DNA of 47,042 nucleotides from Magnetococcales bacterium DC0425bin3 (GCA_002753665.1 PEAP01000014.1:1-47042), one strand, 5' to 3'; counted from the first letter of the stretch, positions 36,913 through 45,345 are shown. A program made the numbers and translations. Notes: a model not told the origin generated them from the letters alone.

Positions 36913-36984
36913 TGGATGGGGGAGGCCTCCCTCCACCCTCCACCGATGAAAGCCGCTTCCCGGCTTCCATGGTAACTCGGGAAG
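36911..36984. repeat. Dispersed hairpin plus CT-tract repeat
   Basis: GATGGATGGGGGAGGCCTCC, then CTCCACCCTCCACCGATG, then a palindrome with arms GAAAGCCG/CGGCTTCC, followed by ATGGTAACTCGGG. This is the inverted orientation of the unit at the left edge of the window. It lies between the DarG-like remnant and the end of the TOPRIM-like gene. Confidence 0.8.
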
Positions 36985-37006
36985 GGAGTTGCCCCATTCA
37001 TCGAAG

Positions 37007-37591
37007 TCAGGTCGCGTTTACCAAGGTCCGAATGCCTGCAACGAACATTTCAAAACTCTTGGAGCGATTGCGGGCCGGATCCATGTGCTGGGCAATGGTT
37101 CGGGAACTGCCGAATTTTTGATAGTCCGGGACCAACCTGAGAAGCTCTTTCGAAGGCTTCGTCAACTGATCCGGGTTCCGGAACTTGACTTGGCGTTGCA
37201 ATCCGGATAGTTTCTTGTTATCAAAAGCTTTCCCGACCGCTTCCAGATCTCCGAGAAACCAGGATTCCAGCTCCTGACAGACCAGACGCACCAGGGCTTG
37301 CGGATGGCCGTTGGTGATGCAGAGATCTTTCAAGCGATTCTTCAGCTTCATGCAACGCGGGTGGCCATCGTTGTCACGAACGATGACGAAGCGGATCTCC
37401 CGGTCGGGGGGAGATTGCCAGCCCTGCAACTTGCGGGGAAAGTTCAGCTCAAGATCGTGTTTGCCTTCAAAGGCGAGGTAAAGGGGGGGTACGTCCAGGT
37501 CGACGATTCTGGGTATGATTTCCTGGAGCGTGTTCTTCATGCTGGGTTCTTCGAGGAGAAACACCAGTTGCACGGGTTTGGTCACCGTCAC
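37007..37591 (-). CDS. TOPRIM-like (DUF4276-type) protein, partner of AAA ATPase
   Basis: This 194-residue protein has LVFLLEEPSMK (acidic residues E14/E15), then EIRFVIVRDNDG (D73-x-D75) and a later CQELESWFLGD segment. That pattern fits a TOPRIM-type nuclease domain and the DUF4276 family. It probably acts as the effector of a two-gene antiphage-type system. The GTG start at 37591 overlaps the ATPase stop (GTGA); an ATG at 37624 is also in frame. It is downstream of the ATPase gene on the same strand. Confidence 0.72.
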   Translation of the reverse strand: MTVTKPVQLVFLLEEPSMKNTLQEIIPRIVDLDVPPLYLAFEGKHDLELNFPRKLQGWQSPPDREIRFVIVRDNDGHPRCMKLKNRLKDLCITNGHPQALVRLVCQELESWFLGDLEAVGKAFDNKKLSGLQRQVKFRNPDQLTKPSKELLRLVPDYQKFGSSRTIAQHMDPARNRSKSFEMFVAGIRTLVNAT

Positions 37592-38772
37592 GGCGCGATT
37601 CCGTCGAAGAGGCCCTGTTTCCACATGGCGCCGGGCAGATCCCCCACCTTGACCAGGCTGGTCAGGAGAGAAGAATCGGCGAGGCGGGCCATGGAGGAAA
37701 CCCCATTCTGTTTGCGCAGCAGGAAGATTTCTTCCAGCCTGACCCCGTTCAGAAAGTCTGGAGAGTGGGTGGAGATGAACGCCTGGCCGCCACGTTGGGC
37801 ATAGGAGCGGAACTCCTCGGCCAGTTCCAGGAGCAGCTGGGGATAAAGTTGATTTTCCGGTTCCTCGATGGCCATGAGAGGATGGGGTTTGGGATCGTGG
37901 AGCAGGACAAGATAGGCGAACATCTTGATGGTGCCATCCGAAACGAAACGGGACGAGAAGGGATCCTGGAAACGGCCATCCTGGAAACGGAGGACAACGT
38001 AACCGTCGCTGGTGCTGGCGGCCTCGACCCGTTCGACCCCGGGAACCCTGTCACGCATTTTGGAGAGAATCAGGGCAAAGATGTCCGGATGGTTTTCATG
38101 CAGGTGCTGGGCCACCAGGGCCAGGTTGTCGCCATGGCGGGAAAGATGTTCCGCCACCCCGGCGTCCACCTTGTTGCGGGCGGCGGAAATGTGGAAATCG
38201 GAGACATGCCAGTTCTCGATGAGGCTGCGAAAGGCATTGGCGGCCTTGAATCGTCGGAACTGTCCCAACCCCTTGATGGCCAGAAGGTCGGGACTGTCCA
38301 GGGTCTGATCTTCCCGAAGGAGTTCGCCGTCGGTTTTGTGAAAGTCCTCTTCGTTGGTGATGGCGTAGCCTTTGCCACGCGAAAAATCCAGAAAGTGGAA
38401 CGGTGAACCGCTGGTGCCGCGTTTGTAGCGCAGGATTTCCCGTTCCACCACCGGACGGTTGCCGTCCTGGCCGATGGTCAGAACATAGGTGACCAGACGA
38501 TTCCTGCCGGTGATTTCCATGCGGAGCTGGATCTCGAACTGGATCGACTCGGTTTCATGGCCACGGGTGACCACTTCCCGAAATCCGCCACGGCGTTGCA
38601 GGGCGGAGCGGACATTGTTTTCCAGCGTTTCCTGAAGGAAAGAGAAGATGTCGAAGAAGGTGGATTTGCCGCTGCCATTGGCCCCGAGCAGAACCGCCAT
38701 GTTGGGCAGGTGGGTGACCGACATGTCCTGGAACAATCTGTAGTTCTTGACGCGAATGGTTTCAATGGGCAT
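37588..38772 (-). CDS. AAA-family ATPase (AAA_21/OLD-like), putative defence
   Basis: This 394-residue ATPase has Walker A GANGSGKST (K36), an ABC-like signature SDGTIKM, Walker B LMAIEEPENQLYP, and the D-loop/H-switch type segment FISTHSPDFLNG. It resembles the SMC/ABC-type ATPases found in OLD, PARIS, Septu and related immune modules. It is coupled to a TOPRIM-like partner, so it is probably the sensor of a two-component antiphage system. It diverges from the TRYPCO2/trypsin cluster. Confidence 0.85.
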   Translation of the reverse strand: MPIETIRVKNYRLFQDMSVTHLPNMAVLLGANGSGKSTFFDIFSFLQETLENNVRSALQRRGGFREVVTRGHETESIQFEIQLRMEITGRNRLVTYVLTIGQDGNRPVVEREILRYKRGTSGSPFHFLDFSRGKGYAITNEEDFHKTDGELLREDQTLDSPDLLAIKGLGQFRRFKAANAFRSLIENWHVSDFHISAARNKVDAGVAEHLSRHGDNLALVAQHLHENHPDIFALILSKMRDRVPGVERVEAASTSDGYVVLRFQDGRFQDPFSSRFVSDGTIKMFAYLVLLHDPKPHPLMAIEEPENQLYPQLLLELAEEFRSYAQRGGQAFISTHSPDFLNGVRLEEIFLLRKQNGVSSMARLADSSLLTSLVKVGDLPGAMWKQGLFDGIAP

Positions 38773-38981
38773 GGAGGGCGTTCCGGTTTCAAGGCCAGCA
38801 ACAGTCGAGACTCTTCGTGGAGTCTACATCGCGGAAGAACATGGGCCAACGTCTGGCGACCGTGATCCGCCATCAAAAAGTGGATTTGAGTGCCCTGGCT
38901 GCTTGAATGTCTTCCAGAGAGTGCGGTAGTGTGGATGCCGGCCCGCAGTTGGGTGGGAATGTCAACGACAGGAGGTGGCGC
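38773..38981. promoter_or_regulatory. Divergent promoter region of the two conflict modules
   Basis: This 209-base gap separates the leftward AAA/TOPRIM pair from the rightward TRYPCO2 cluster, so it should hold both promoters. An AGGAGG at 38970-38975 is 6 bases before the GTG start at 38982. No clear operator repeat was recognised. Confidence 0.4.
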
Positions 38982-39317
38982 GTGGGCGATGAGAATGGCT
39001 TGATCGGTCTGGCCGAGGTGATCGGCAGTCTGCGCCGGGAGTTGACCGAAGCCAGTCGACAGGCGGAAAATGAAAAATTGAAATTCACCCTGGAGGACAT
39101 CGAGGTGGAATTTCAGGTGACCGCCGGCAAAACGAAGGAAGGCGGTGGGGGGGCTGGGATCAAGTTCTGGGTGGCCGAAGCCAATGCGTCGGGCAAGCGA
39201 ACGGTAACGCTGGAGGAGATGCAGAAAGTCCGCCTGAAGCTCAAACCCAGACGAACAGATGGGAGCTCAACAGAGCTGAAATCGAATCCGGTCGACAAAC
39301 CGGATGACTGGTCGTGA
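38982..39317 (+). CDS. Trypsin-co-occurring domain (TRYPCO2-like) protein
   Basis: This 111-residue protein starts at GTG 38982, set by AGGAGG with 6-base spacing; an upstream in-frame ATG (38907) lacks an RBS. The body GLIGLAEVIGSLRRELTEAS then a beta-rich KFTLEDIEVEFQVTA and KFWVVEA-like segment (here GIKFWVAEANASGKRTVTLE) matches the TRYPCO2 family known as a constant partner of trypsin-like proteases in conflict systems. It is the first gene of the cluster. Its molecular role is unknown. Confidence 0.8.
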   Translation: MGDENGLIGLAEVIGSLRRELTEASRQAENEKLKFTLEDIEVEFQVTAGKTKEGGGGAGIKFWVAEANASGKRTVTLEEMQKVRLKLKPRRTDGSSTELKSNPVDKPDDWS

Positions 39318-39356
39318 GGAACTGAACCAGTTCATTTTCGGCATAGCCAGTCAGAC

Positions 39357-40811
39357 ATGATCCAGCACACCATGAACAAAAATCTGCTGATCGAGATCTA
39401 TGTGAGGCCCCGTGCGCATCCGGATAAAAAGGGAATCATCGCCACCGGATACCCGGTACCCCCTGGCCTGATTCTTACCGCCCGACATGTCCTTTTTGCC
39501 AATGATGATGACCAGCCAGGCCTCATCGAATTGCGTTGGCACCATCAACAAGGTGAATTACGCATCTCTCGGTCGGCACAATTGGTTTGGGACGGGAGTG
39601 GAGATGGATACGACGCTGCACTGTTACGTTGCGAATTTCCAAATCCCCTGGCTGGTCAGTTCGGTATATTGTCGGATAAGCCCCTGGACACTGACCAACG
39701 TTGGGAAAGCGAGGGCTTTCCTGACGCAGGGAATCTGGCAGACGGTCCGCGTGAGGCCGTCCCCCTGAAAGGCGCGATATTTTCTGCGGCAGACAACGAT
39801 AAGGAATTTTGGCTGACTGTGGACGCTCCGACCGGAAGCTCCCAAGACTGGAAGGGTGCTTCGGGCAGTCCGGTATTCATCGGTGACAGGATTGTGGGTA
39901 TCATCTGTTCCTACCCAGAAAACTTCAAAGAGGGAAACAGGCTCAAAGCGGTTGCAATTCGCAAACTTATGCAGTCGTGCAATGATTTCAAGAAATACCT
40001 TGAAACGGACCGACCAAAAAAATGGCGCGAAAAATTCAGGGCCGAACTGGCTGAAATCTTGTCTGAAAAAGAAGCAACCAACGTCAAGACTCTCCTGGAA
40101 AAATCGATCGCCGATTCCGACCTTGCCGATGCCCTCCTGGGGTCCGGAACAAAAATATTCGATCTTTTTGATGAAATTCATGAATCTCTAAAAAAAAAGA
40201 AAGATCGGCATGGGGTCGAGGTCTTGTGCAATATTGTAGCGTGGCTTGTTCCTTTGGTCGCTAACCCGAGACGAATAACGATTCCAGAATTTGGTTCCGG
40301 AGTTTCGCATGAGGTGCTGTCCTTGGATATAGCTACAGCAGCCATGGCCGAGGTGGTGATGGCCGACAAGGATGTTCGCAGAGTCATGTACCGTCCATTG
40401 GCAAAAGAGCAGGACGAGGTAAAAGGGAAATATCATGTCCCTCTGCTACCGGAATGCGGTGAAGGCGAAGATATTTACACGGAAACCTGGACAAGTCACC
40501 TGCTGGGTGATCTTGATCATTTAGGAGGTCTTGCATATTATAAAGAAAAGAAATTGAGCCGAAAAGGGGCGGTAAGCCGCATCAATAAAAAATTACAAGA
40601 AACAACGGAGAAAGGGATCACATACTATTTTACTTTCTGGGATTCGGAATTGGCCCGTAAAAAAATTTACGAGAGACTCAAGGACGAATTTTTCCCGATA
40701 GTCTTTATCAAACTCAATCCCGAAGATAAGCTGTTTGAACAGGAAACCGATGGAATCGATCGGTTTCAAAAGTTTGTTCTCCATGACTCCGAACAGGACC
40801 AACCCAAATGA
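39357..40811 (+). CDS. Trypsin-like serine protease with C-terminal unknown region
   Basis: This 484-residue protein has a chymotrypsin-fold protease at residues 1-200. The triad is H44 (LTARHVLF), D86 (GYDAALLRC) and S169 (WKGASGSPVF). It has no signal peptide, so it is cytosolic. Residues 210-290 are helical and Lys/Glu-rich. Residues 290-480 hold an unrecognised alpha/beta region with DLDHLGGLAY. The codon use is AT-richer than the flanking genes, especially from 40000 onward. The last codon overlaps the next ATG (ATGA). In comparable systems the protease is the processed or processing effector. Confidence 0.85.
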   Translation: MIQHTMNKNLLIEIYVRPRAHPDKKGIIATGYPVPPGLILTARHVLFANDDDQPGLIELRWHHQQGELRISRSAQLVWDGSGDGYDAALLRCEFPNPLAGQFGILSDKPLDTDQRWESEGFPDAGNLADGPREAVPLKGAIFSAADNDKEFWLTVDAPTGSSQDWKGASGSPVFIGDRIVGIICSYPENFKEGNRLKAVAIRKLMQSCNDFKKYLETDRPKKWREKFRAELAEILSEKEATNVKTLLEKSIADSDLADALLGSGTKIFDLFDEIHESLKKKKDRHGVEVLCNIVAWLVPLVANPRRITIPEFGSGVSHEVLSLDIATAAMAEVVMADKDVRRVMYRPLAKEQDEVKGKYHVPLLPECGEGEDIYTETWTSHLLGDLDHLGGLAYYKEKKLSRKGAVSRINKKLQETTEKGITYYFTFWDSELARKKIYERLKDEFFPIVFIKLNPEDKLFEQETDGIDRFQKFVLHDSEQDQPK

Positions 40812-41821
40812 ACTTCCTCACCATCGATCCGGGCCATACCCTTTCCCTGGCCGTCCCTCCAGGCCAGCCGGAGCTGGTGCATGTGTTCGAAAAAGACGCC
40901 ATCGACGCGGTCAACGCGGCGTTGGCCGCGGGGCGGCCGCTGTTGTTGGGGGGCGAGCCGGGCATCGGCAAGACCCAGTTGGCCCGGGCGGTGGCCAAGG
41001 AGCTGGGACGGGCCTTCATCCAGCATGTGGTGGATGCCCAGGGAGAATCCCGGGATCTGCTGTGGTATTTCGACGCGGTGGCGCGGCTGGCCGAGGCGCA
41101 GTGGCGGGGCGCGGTGGGACAGGACCCGGAAACGCTCCGCCAGGCCCTGGCCGTGGACAACTTCCTGCGTCCCGGGCCCCTGTGGTGGGCGTTCGACTGG
41201 AACGATGCCCTGGCCCAGGTGATCCGGGTACACATGGCCCCGCCCCATCAGCGGGACGGGGGCTGCCATGAGCAGGGCTGCGTGGTGCTGGTGGACGAGA
41301 TCGACAAGGCCGAAACCGACCTGCCCAACGGTCTGCTGGAGGCCCTGGGGGCCGGGGAGTTCACCCCCTTCGGCCGCACCCGACCGGTGACGGCCGGCGA
41401 CCCCGGCCCCCTGGTGATCATCACCACCAACCAGGAACGCACCCTGCCCGATGCCTTCGTGCGGCGCTGTCTGGTGTTGAATCTGCGTTTCCCCGATGGA
41501 CCCCAGACCCGACCCGACGGGACTCCCGACAGCGACCAGGATGCTCCCAAGGAGCTGACCCCGGAGGAGTTCCTGCGCGCGCGGGGGAAGAGTCACTTTC
41601 CAGATGCCGATCCAGCGGTGATCGGGGAGGCGGCCCGATCGCTCCTTGAGGACCGGCTGGAGGCCCGGCAGCAGCAGCGTCAGCCGCTGCCCGGGCAGGC
41701 GGAATTCCTGGACTTGCTGCGGGCCGTGCTGCGACTGTTCCCGAATGATGTGGCGCTGCAGCAGGAAAAGCTTGCCGAGATCTCCCGATTCACCCTGAAA
41801 AAGCATCTGGGAGCCGGTTGA
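40808..41821 (+). CDS. MoxR-family AAA+ ATPase
   Basis: This 337-residue AAA+ protein has Walker A GEPGIGKTQ (K55), Walker B VVLVDEIDKAE (D163, E164), sensor-1 TTNQ and the arginine-finger segment FVRRC. GLLEALGAGEFTPFG is the typical MoxR helix-2/pre-sensor area. It overlaps the protease gene (ATGA) and ends 3 bases before the next ATG. MoxR proteins work with vWA partners, and the next gene has such a region, so they probably form one complex. Confidence 0.92.
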   Translation: MNFLTIDPGHTLSLAVPPGQPELVHVFEKDAIDAVNAALAAGRPLLLGGEPGIGKTQLARAVAKELGRAFIQHVVDAQGESRDLLWYFDAVARLAEAQWRGAVGQDPETLRQALAVDNFLRPGPLWWAFDWNDALAQVIRVHMAPPHQRDGGCHEQGCVVLVDEIDKAETDLPNGLLEALGAGEFTPFGRTRPVTAGDPGPLVIITTNQERTLPDAFVRRCLVLNLRFPDGPQTRPDGTPDSDQDAPKELTPEEFLRARGKSHFPDADPAVIGEAARSLLEDRLEARQQQRQPLPGQAEFLDLLRAVLRLFPNDVALQQEKLAEISRFTLKKHLGAG

Positions 41822-41823
41822 CC

Positions 41824-44800
41824 ATGGCGACCGGTGATCGCGGCCCGGCCAGCCCCCCGGCCCTGGCCGCGGCCGGCATCTGCGGGCGGGCCGATCTGGT
41901 GCGGGCCTTGGCCCATGGCGGGCCGGAGTTGCTGGCGCGCTTGGCGGACCTGCTGGGCTATCAGCAGAGGGCGAAGGGGGGCGAAAGGCGGGTTGGTCCA
42001 GACATCCGGATCGATCCGGGAAACCTCGTCCAGGACCCTCCCAGACTGCCGGAGGAGGAAAAAATCGGGCAGGATCCGCCACCGTGGTGCTGGCGGTTGG
42101 AACATCGGGATTTTTTTGCTATGGAGCAGCCTTCCCCGTCCCCGAAGGAGGAAGGTCGAGGGGACCCCGGACAAGAAGAGGACGCGGCACTCGGGAAGAG
42201 CGGCGGGGCGCTGGGGGAACAGCCGGCGCCGGCTCCCCTGGCGCCGGGGCGGACTCTGGCGCCGGCCCTGCGGCAAAAGGTGGCGCGGCCGGCCGCGACG
42301 CGGGAAGTGGATGTGGCGGCGGTGGTGCGCCGGCTGGGACAGGGGCAGTGGTTGCCGCGTCTGCCCCGCAAGCGGCGGTTGCGCTGGGGGCGCTCCCTGC
42401 TGGTGGTGGTGGACCGCAGCCTGCACCTGGTGCCCTATTGGCACGATCAGGACCTGGTCCTGAGCCAACTGCGGCGGCTGTGGCCCCACCAGGGGGTGCG
42501 GGAGATCCGGATCCGGGACGAAGCGCCTCTGTCCCTGGACGTTCCGCTGCCGGGCCTGATGGCCGCCGCCGGATCGGCCACCCTGCTGGTGCTGGGCGAT
42601 CTGGGCTGTCTGGGGGATCGCCCGCGGATGATGGCGCGGGACTGGACGGCCCTGGCCCGGTCGCTGCAGGCCCGGGGCCGCCGGTTGGTGTGTCTGCTGC
42701 CCGCTCCCGTGGCCCTCTGCCCCCCCGCGTTGCAGCGCGCCTGGACCCTGCTGCCTTGGGAACGGTCCCTGGCGGCCGGGGCGGACCGGGCGGCCAAGGT
42801 CCGGCGGCTGCTGCGTCTGGTCGCACCGGCCATTCGGGTGGAGCCGGGCCTGTTGCGGGCGGTGCGCCGGCTGCTGGAGCCCGGGCAGGCGGATGCCGGG
42901 ACCGAGGCCGAGGTCTGGCGGCATCCGGCCATGATCGGTCAGTCCTGCGTGGCCGGGTTTCTGGATCCGGCCGAGGCCAGGCTGTGGCGCCAGGAGTTCA
43001 TCCGGGAGCCGCAGGAATTGCAGCTCCGGGTGCTGGAGCGGCTCCGGGCCTGGCGCCACGGCCTGCCGCGGGAAATCTGGTACGAGGAGCTGATCAGCCT
43101 GGACCCCACCCTCCGGGACAGTCCGTTCCTCGAAAAAGACCTGGCCGAGGCCCGGGCGTGGTTGGAGCTGCGGGGCGCTCAGGCCGCCGGGCTCGATGGC
43201 GCCGCCCTGCCGCCCGGCGCCCTGAGCTATCATCTGCGCCGGGAGCGGCGCCTGCCCGAGGCGACCGTCCGCGATTCCGCCAACCGCACCTGGTTGGATC
43301 GCTTTGCTTTGGCCGTGTCCCGGGACGATCCCGACCGGCCCCTGCCACCGGGATTCGACCCGCGGCATATCCCGACAGCGGCCGAGACAGCGCGACGTTT
43401 GGATGTTTTCCAACGAGAAAACCAGCTCCTGATGCAGCCCTGGTCGCCCGGCTCTCCCCGGGATCCGAGCCTGGGAGCCGCATTGGGGCAGGTGGACACC
43501 CGCAACGGCCTGCTGCGGCTGAGCGATGGCTTCTGGAGCGCTGGGCACCCGCCCGCCTGGGCCGACCATTGGGGATGGGACTGGTTCGGGGCCTGGGCGG
43601 TGTCGGTCATTAAGGGCGTTAGACAGCGCTTGCGCTGGATTCCCCCGGGCCGTTTCATGATGGGCTCGCCGGAGGACGATCCGGAGCGCGGCCGCTTCGA
43701 AGGCCCCCCGCATGAGGTGATCCTGAAACAAGGCTTCTGGATGTTCGACACCGCCTGCACCCAGGCCCTGTGGCAGGCGGTGATGGGGAACAATCCCAGT
43801 GCCGTCCCGTTGCCGGATCTGCCGGTGGAGAACATGACCTTCCATGAGGTTCGGGAATTCCTGGCGCGCATCGCGCGGCTGCGGCCCGGGCTCCACCTGA
43901 CCCTGCCCAGCGAGGCCCAATGGGAATATGCCTGCCGGGCCGGGACCACGACGCCCTTCAGCTTCGGGGAGAACGTCACGCCCGCGCAGGTCCACTACGA
44001 CGGACGCTTTCCCCATGCCGGCGCCTCCCAGACCGCGCCGCCCCGGCAGGCCGTGCCCGTGGGCAGCCTGCCCCCCAATCCCTGGGGGCTGTTCGAGATG
44101 CATGGCAACGGCTGGGAATGGTGCGCGGATGCCTGGCATGAGTCCTACGTCGGCGCGCCGACGGACGGCTCGGTCTGGGACGGCCCCCTGGACCAACATG
44201 TGCTGCGCAGCGGCTCCTGGCTCGCCCCCGCCCGCGAGGCGCGTTCGGCGTTCCGCGGGCCGACCTCCGAGAACGACCGTAGCCGCGACCTGGGCTTCCG
44301 CTGCGTCGGACAGCTGGTAGCGCCGACGCTTCCGACATACCCCATCCCCGCGGACTCCCGGACCTGGCAGTACGCGCCAAGCGACGGGATCACTCTGGAT
44401 CTGCAGGGCCAGAACACCACTGTCTCCATCCCTTCCGCCCCGACCTTGCGGCTGCAAACCGACTGCGAGGCCCTGACCTTCAACCGATTTACCCAACCGG
44501 CCTGGGCCGCTGCCATGGGCCAGGATGCCTACGGCCTGTGGGTCAGGATCGACCTTTCGCTGGATGAGGCTCGCCCCGTCTCTCAGCGGTTGCGCTGGAT
44601 CCCGCCGGGGCGGTTCTTGATGGGGTCGCCGGAGGATGAGCCGGGGCGATACGAGGACGAAGGCCCCCAGCACGAAGTGACCTTCGAGAAAGGCTTCTGG
44701 CTGTTCGACACCCCCTGCACCCAGGCTTTGTGGCAGGCGGTGATGGGCGATAATCCCAGCCGGTTCAAATCCCCGGACCGGCCGGTGGAGCAGGTGGATT

Positions 44801-45345
44801 TCCAGGACGTGCGGAAATTTCTGAAGAAGATCAACAAAGAACATGCCGGCCTGAACTTGATCCTGCCCAGCGAGGCCCAGTGGGAATACGCCTGCCGGGC
44901 CGGGACCACGACGGCCCTCTATTCGGGACCGATCGAGATCAAGGGTGAGAACAATGCCCCGGCCCTGGACCCGATTGCCTGGTATGGGGGCAACAGCGGG
45001 GAAGAGTTCGATCTGGATAATGGGTGGGACATCTCGGGCTTACTGGAAAAGCAGTATCCTCACAAGAAAGCTGGGACCCATCGGGTGGCGCTGAAAAAAT
45101 CAAATCCCTGGGGCCTGTATGACATGCTGGGAAACGTCTGTGAATGGTGTGCGGACCCGTGGCATGCTTCCTACGAGGGCGCCCCCACGGACGGGAGTGT
45201 TTGGGAAGCCCCGGGGGACCGGCGCGTGCTTCGCGGCGGCTCCTGGTTCGCCTACGTCCGCGACGTGCGTGCGGCGTCCCGCGGCCCGCTGACGATCATC
45301 TCCAGCCAGCACCTGGGCTTCCGGTGCGCCCGAGTTCAGGAGTGA
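41824..45345 (+). CDS. vWA-like plus tandem SUMF (formylglycine-generating-enzyme-like) protein
   Basis: This 1173-residue protein starts at ATG 41824. Residues about 1-180 are Pro/Gly-rich. Residues 180-480 hold a vWA-like region with a degenerate MIDAS: LLVVVDRSLHLVPYW, D197-R-S instead of DxSxS. Residues 600-830 and 920-1173 are two SUMF/FGE-sulfatase domains, with RLRWIPPGRFMMGSPED, FDTACTQALWQAVMGNNPS and LPSEAQWEYACRAGTTT repeated. The catalytic Cys pair of true FGE is absent (only GFRC and EWC-type Cys remain), so it is probably a binding, not an enzymatic, domain. SUMF domains of this type serve as diversified recognition modules. The DNA of the two copies is nearly identical over 51 bases. 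Confidence 0.9.
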   Translation: MATGDRGPASPPALAAAGICGRADLVRALAHGGPELLARLADLLGYQQRAKGGERRVGPDIRIDPGNLVQDPPRLPEEEKIGQDPPPWCWRLEHRDFFAMEQPSPSPKEEGRGDPGQEEDAALGKSGGALGEQPAPAPLAPGRTLAPALRQKVARPAATREVDVAAVVRRLGQGQWLPRLPRKRRLRWGRSLLVVVDRSLHLVPYWHDQDLVLSQLRRLWPHQGVREIRIRDEAPLSLDVPLPGLMAAAGSATLLVLGDLGCLGDRPRMMARDWTALARSLQARGRRLVCLLPAPVALCPPALQRAWTLLPWERSLAAGADRAAKVRRLLRLVAPAIRVEPGLLRAVRRLLEPGQADAGTEAEVWRHPAMIGQSCVAGFLDPAEARLWRQEFIREPQELQLRVLERLRAWRHGLPREIWYEELISLDPTLRDSPFLEKDLAEARAWLELRGAQAAGLDGAALPPGALSYHLRRERRLPEATVRDSANRTWLDRFALAVSRDDPDRPLPPGFDPRHIPTAAETARRLDVFQRENQLLMQPWSPGSPRDPSLGAALGQVDTRNGLLRLSDGFWSAGHPPAWADHWGWDWFGAWAVSVIKGVRQRLRWIPPGRFMMGSPEDDPERGRFEGPPHEVILKQGFWMFDTACTQALWQAVMGNNPSAVPLPDLPVENMTFHEVREFLARIARLRPGLHLTLPSEAQWEYACRAGTTTPFSFGENVTPAQVHYDGRFPHAGASQTAPPRQAVPVGSLPPNPWGLFEMHGNGWEWCADAWHESYVGAPTDGSVWDGPLDQHVLRSGSWLAPAREARSAFRGPTSENDRSRDLGFRCVGQLVAPTLPTYPIPADSRTWQYAPSDGITLDLQGQNTTVSIPSAPTLRLQTDCEALTFNRFTQPAWAAAMGQDAYGLWVRIDLSLDEARPVSQRLRWIPPGRFLMGSPEDEPGRYEDEGPQHEVTFEKGFWLFDTPCTQALWQAVMGDNPSRFKSPDRPVEQVDFQDVRKFLKKINKEHAGLNLILPSEAQWEYACRAGTTTALYSGPIEIKGENNAPALDPIAWYGGNSGEEFDLDNGWDISGLLEKQYPHKKAGTHRVALKKSNPWGLYDMLGNVCEWCADPWHASYEGAPTDGSVWEAPGDRRVLRGGSWFAYVRDVRAASRGPLTIISSQHLGFRCARVQE
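44204..44312 (+). other. SUMF1 C-terminal segment resembling a variable region
   Basis: From VLRSGSW to LGFRC, the framework codons (RSGSW, RSA, R, LGFR) match SUMF2, while the codons between are replaced mainly at positions 1 and 2. It parallels the C-type-lectin-fold variable region of diversity-generating retroelement targets. No template or reverse transcriptase is in the window, so diversification is inferred only. Confidence 0.35.
45228..45336 (+). other. SUMF2 C-terminal segment resembling a variable region
   Basis: From VLRGGSW to LGFRC at the gene's very 3' end. Between the fixed framework the codons are TTC, GCC, TAC, GTC, CGC, GAC and later ATC, ATC, TCC, AGC, CAC: many NNC codons, the outcome expected when AAC codons of a template are mutagenised at adenines. 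GC-rich codon bias alone could give the same picture. Confidence 0.35.

Noticed and set aside
41824-45345. True formylglycine-generating enzyme activity
   Set aside because: The catalytic cysteine pair is not present; only isolated Cys in GFRC and EWC remain, and there is no sulfatase nearby.
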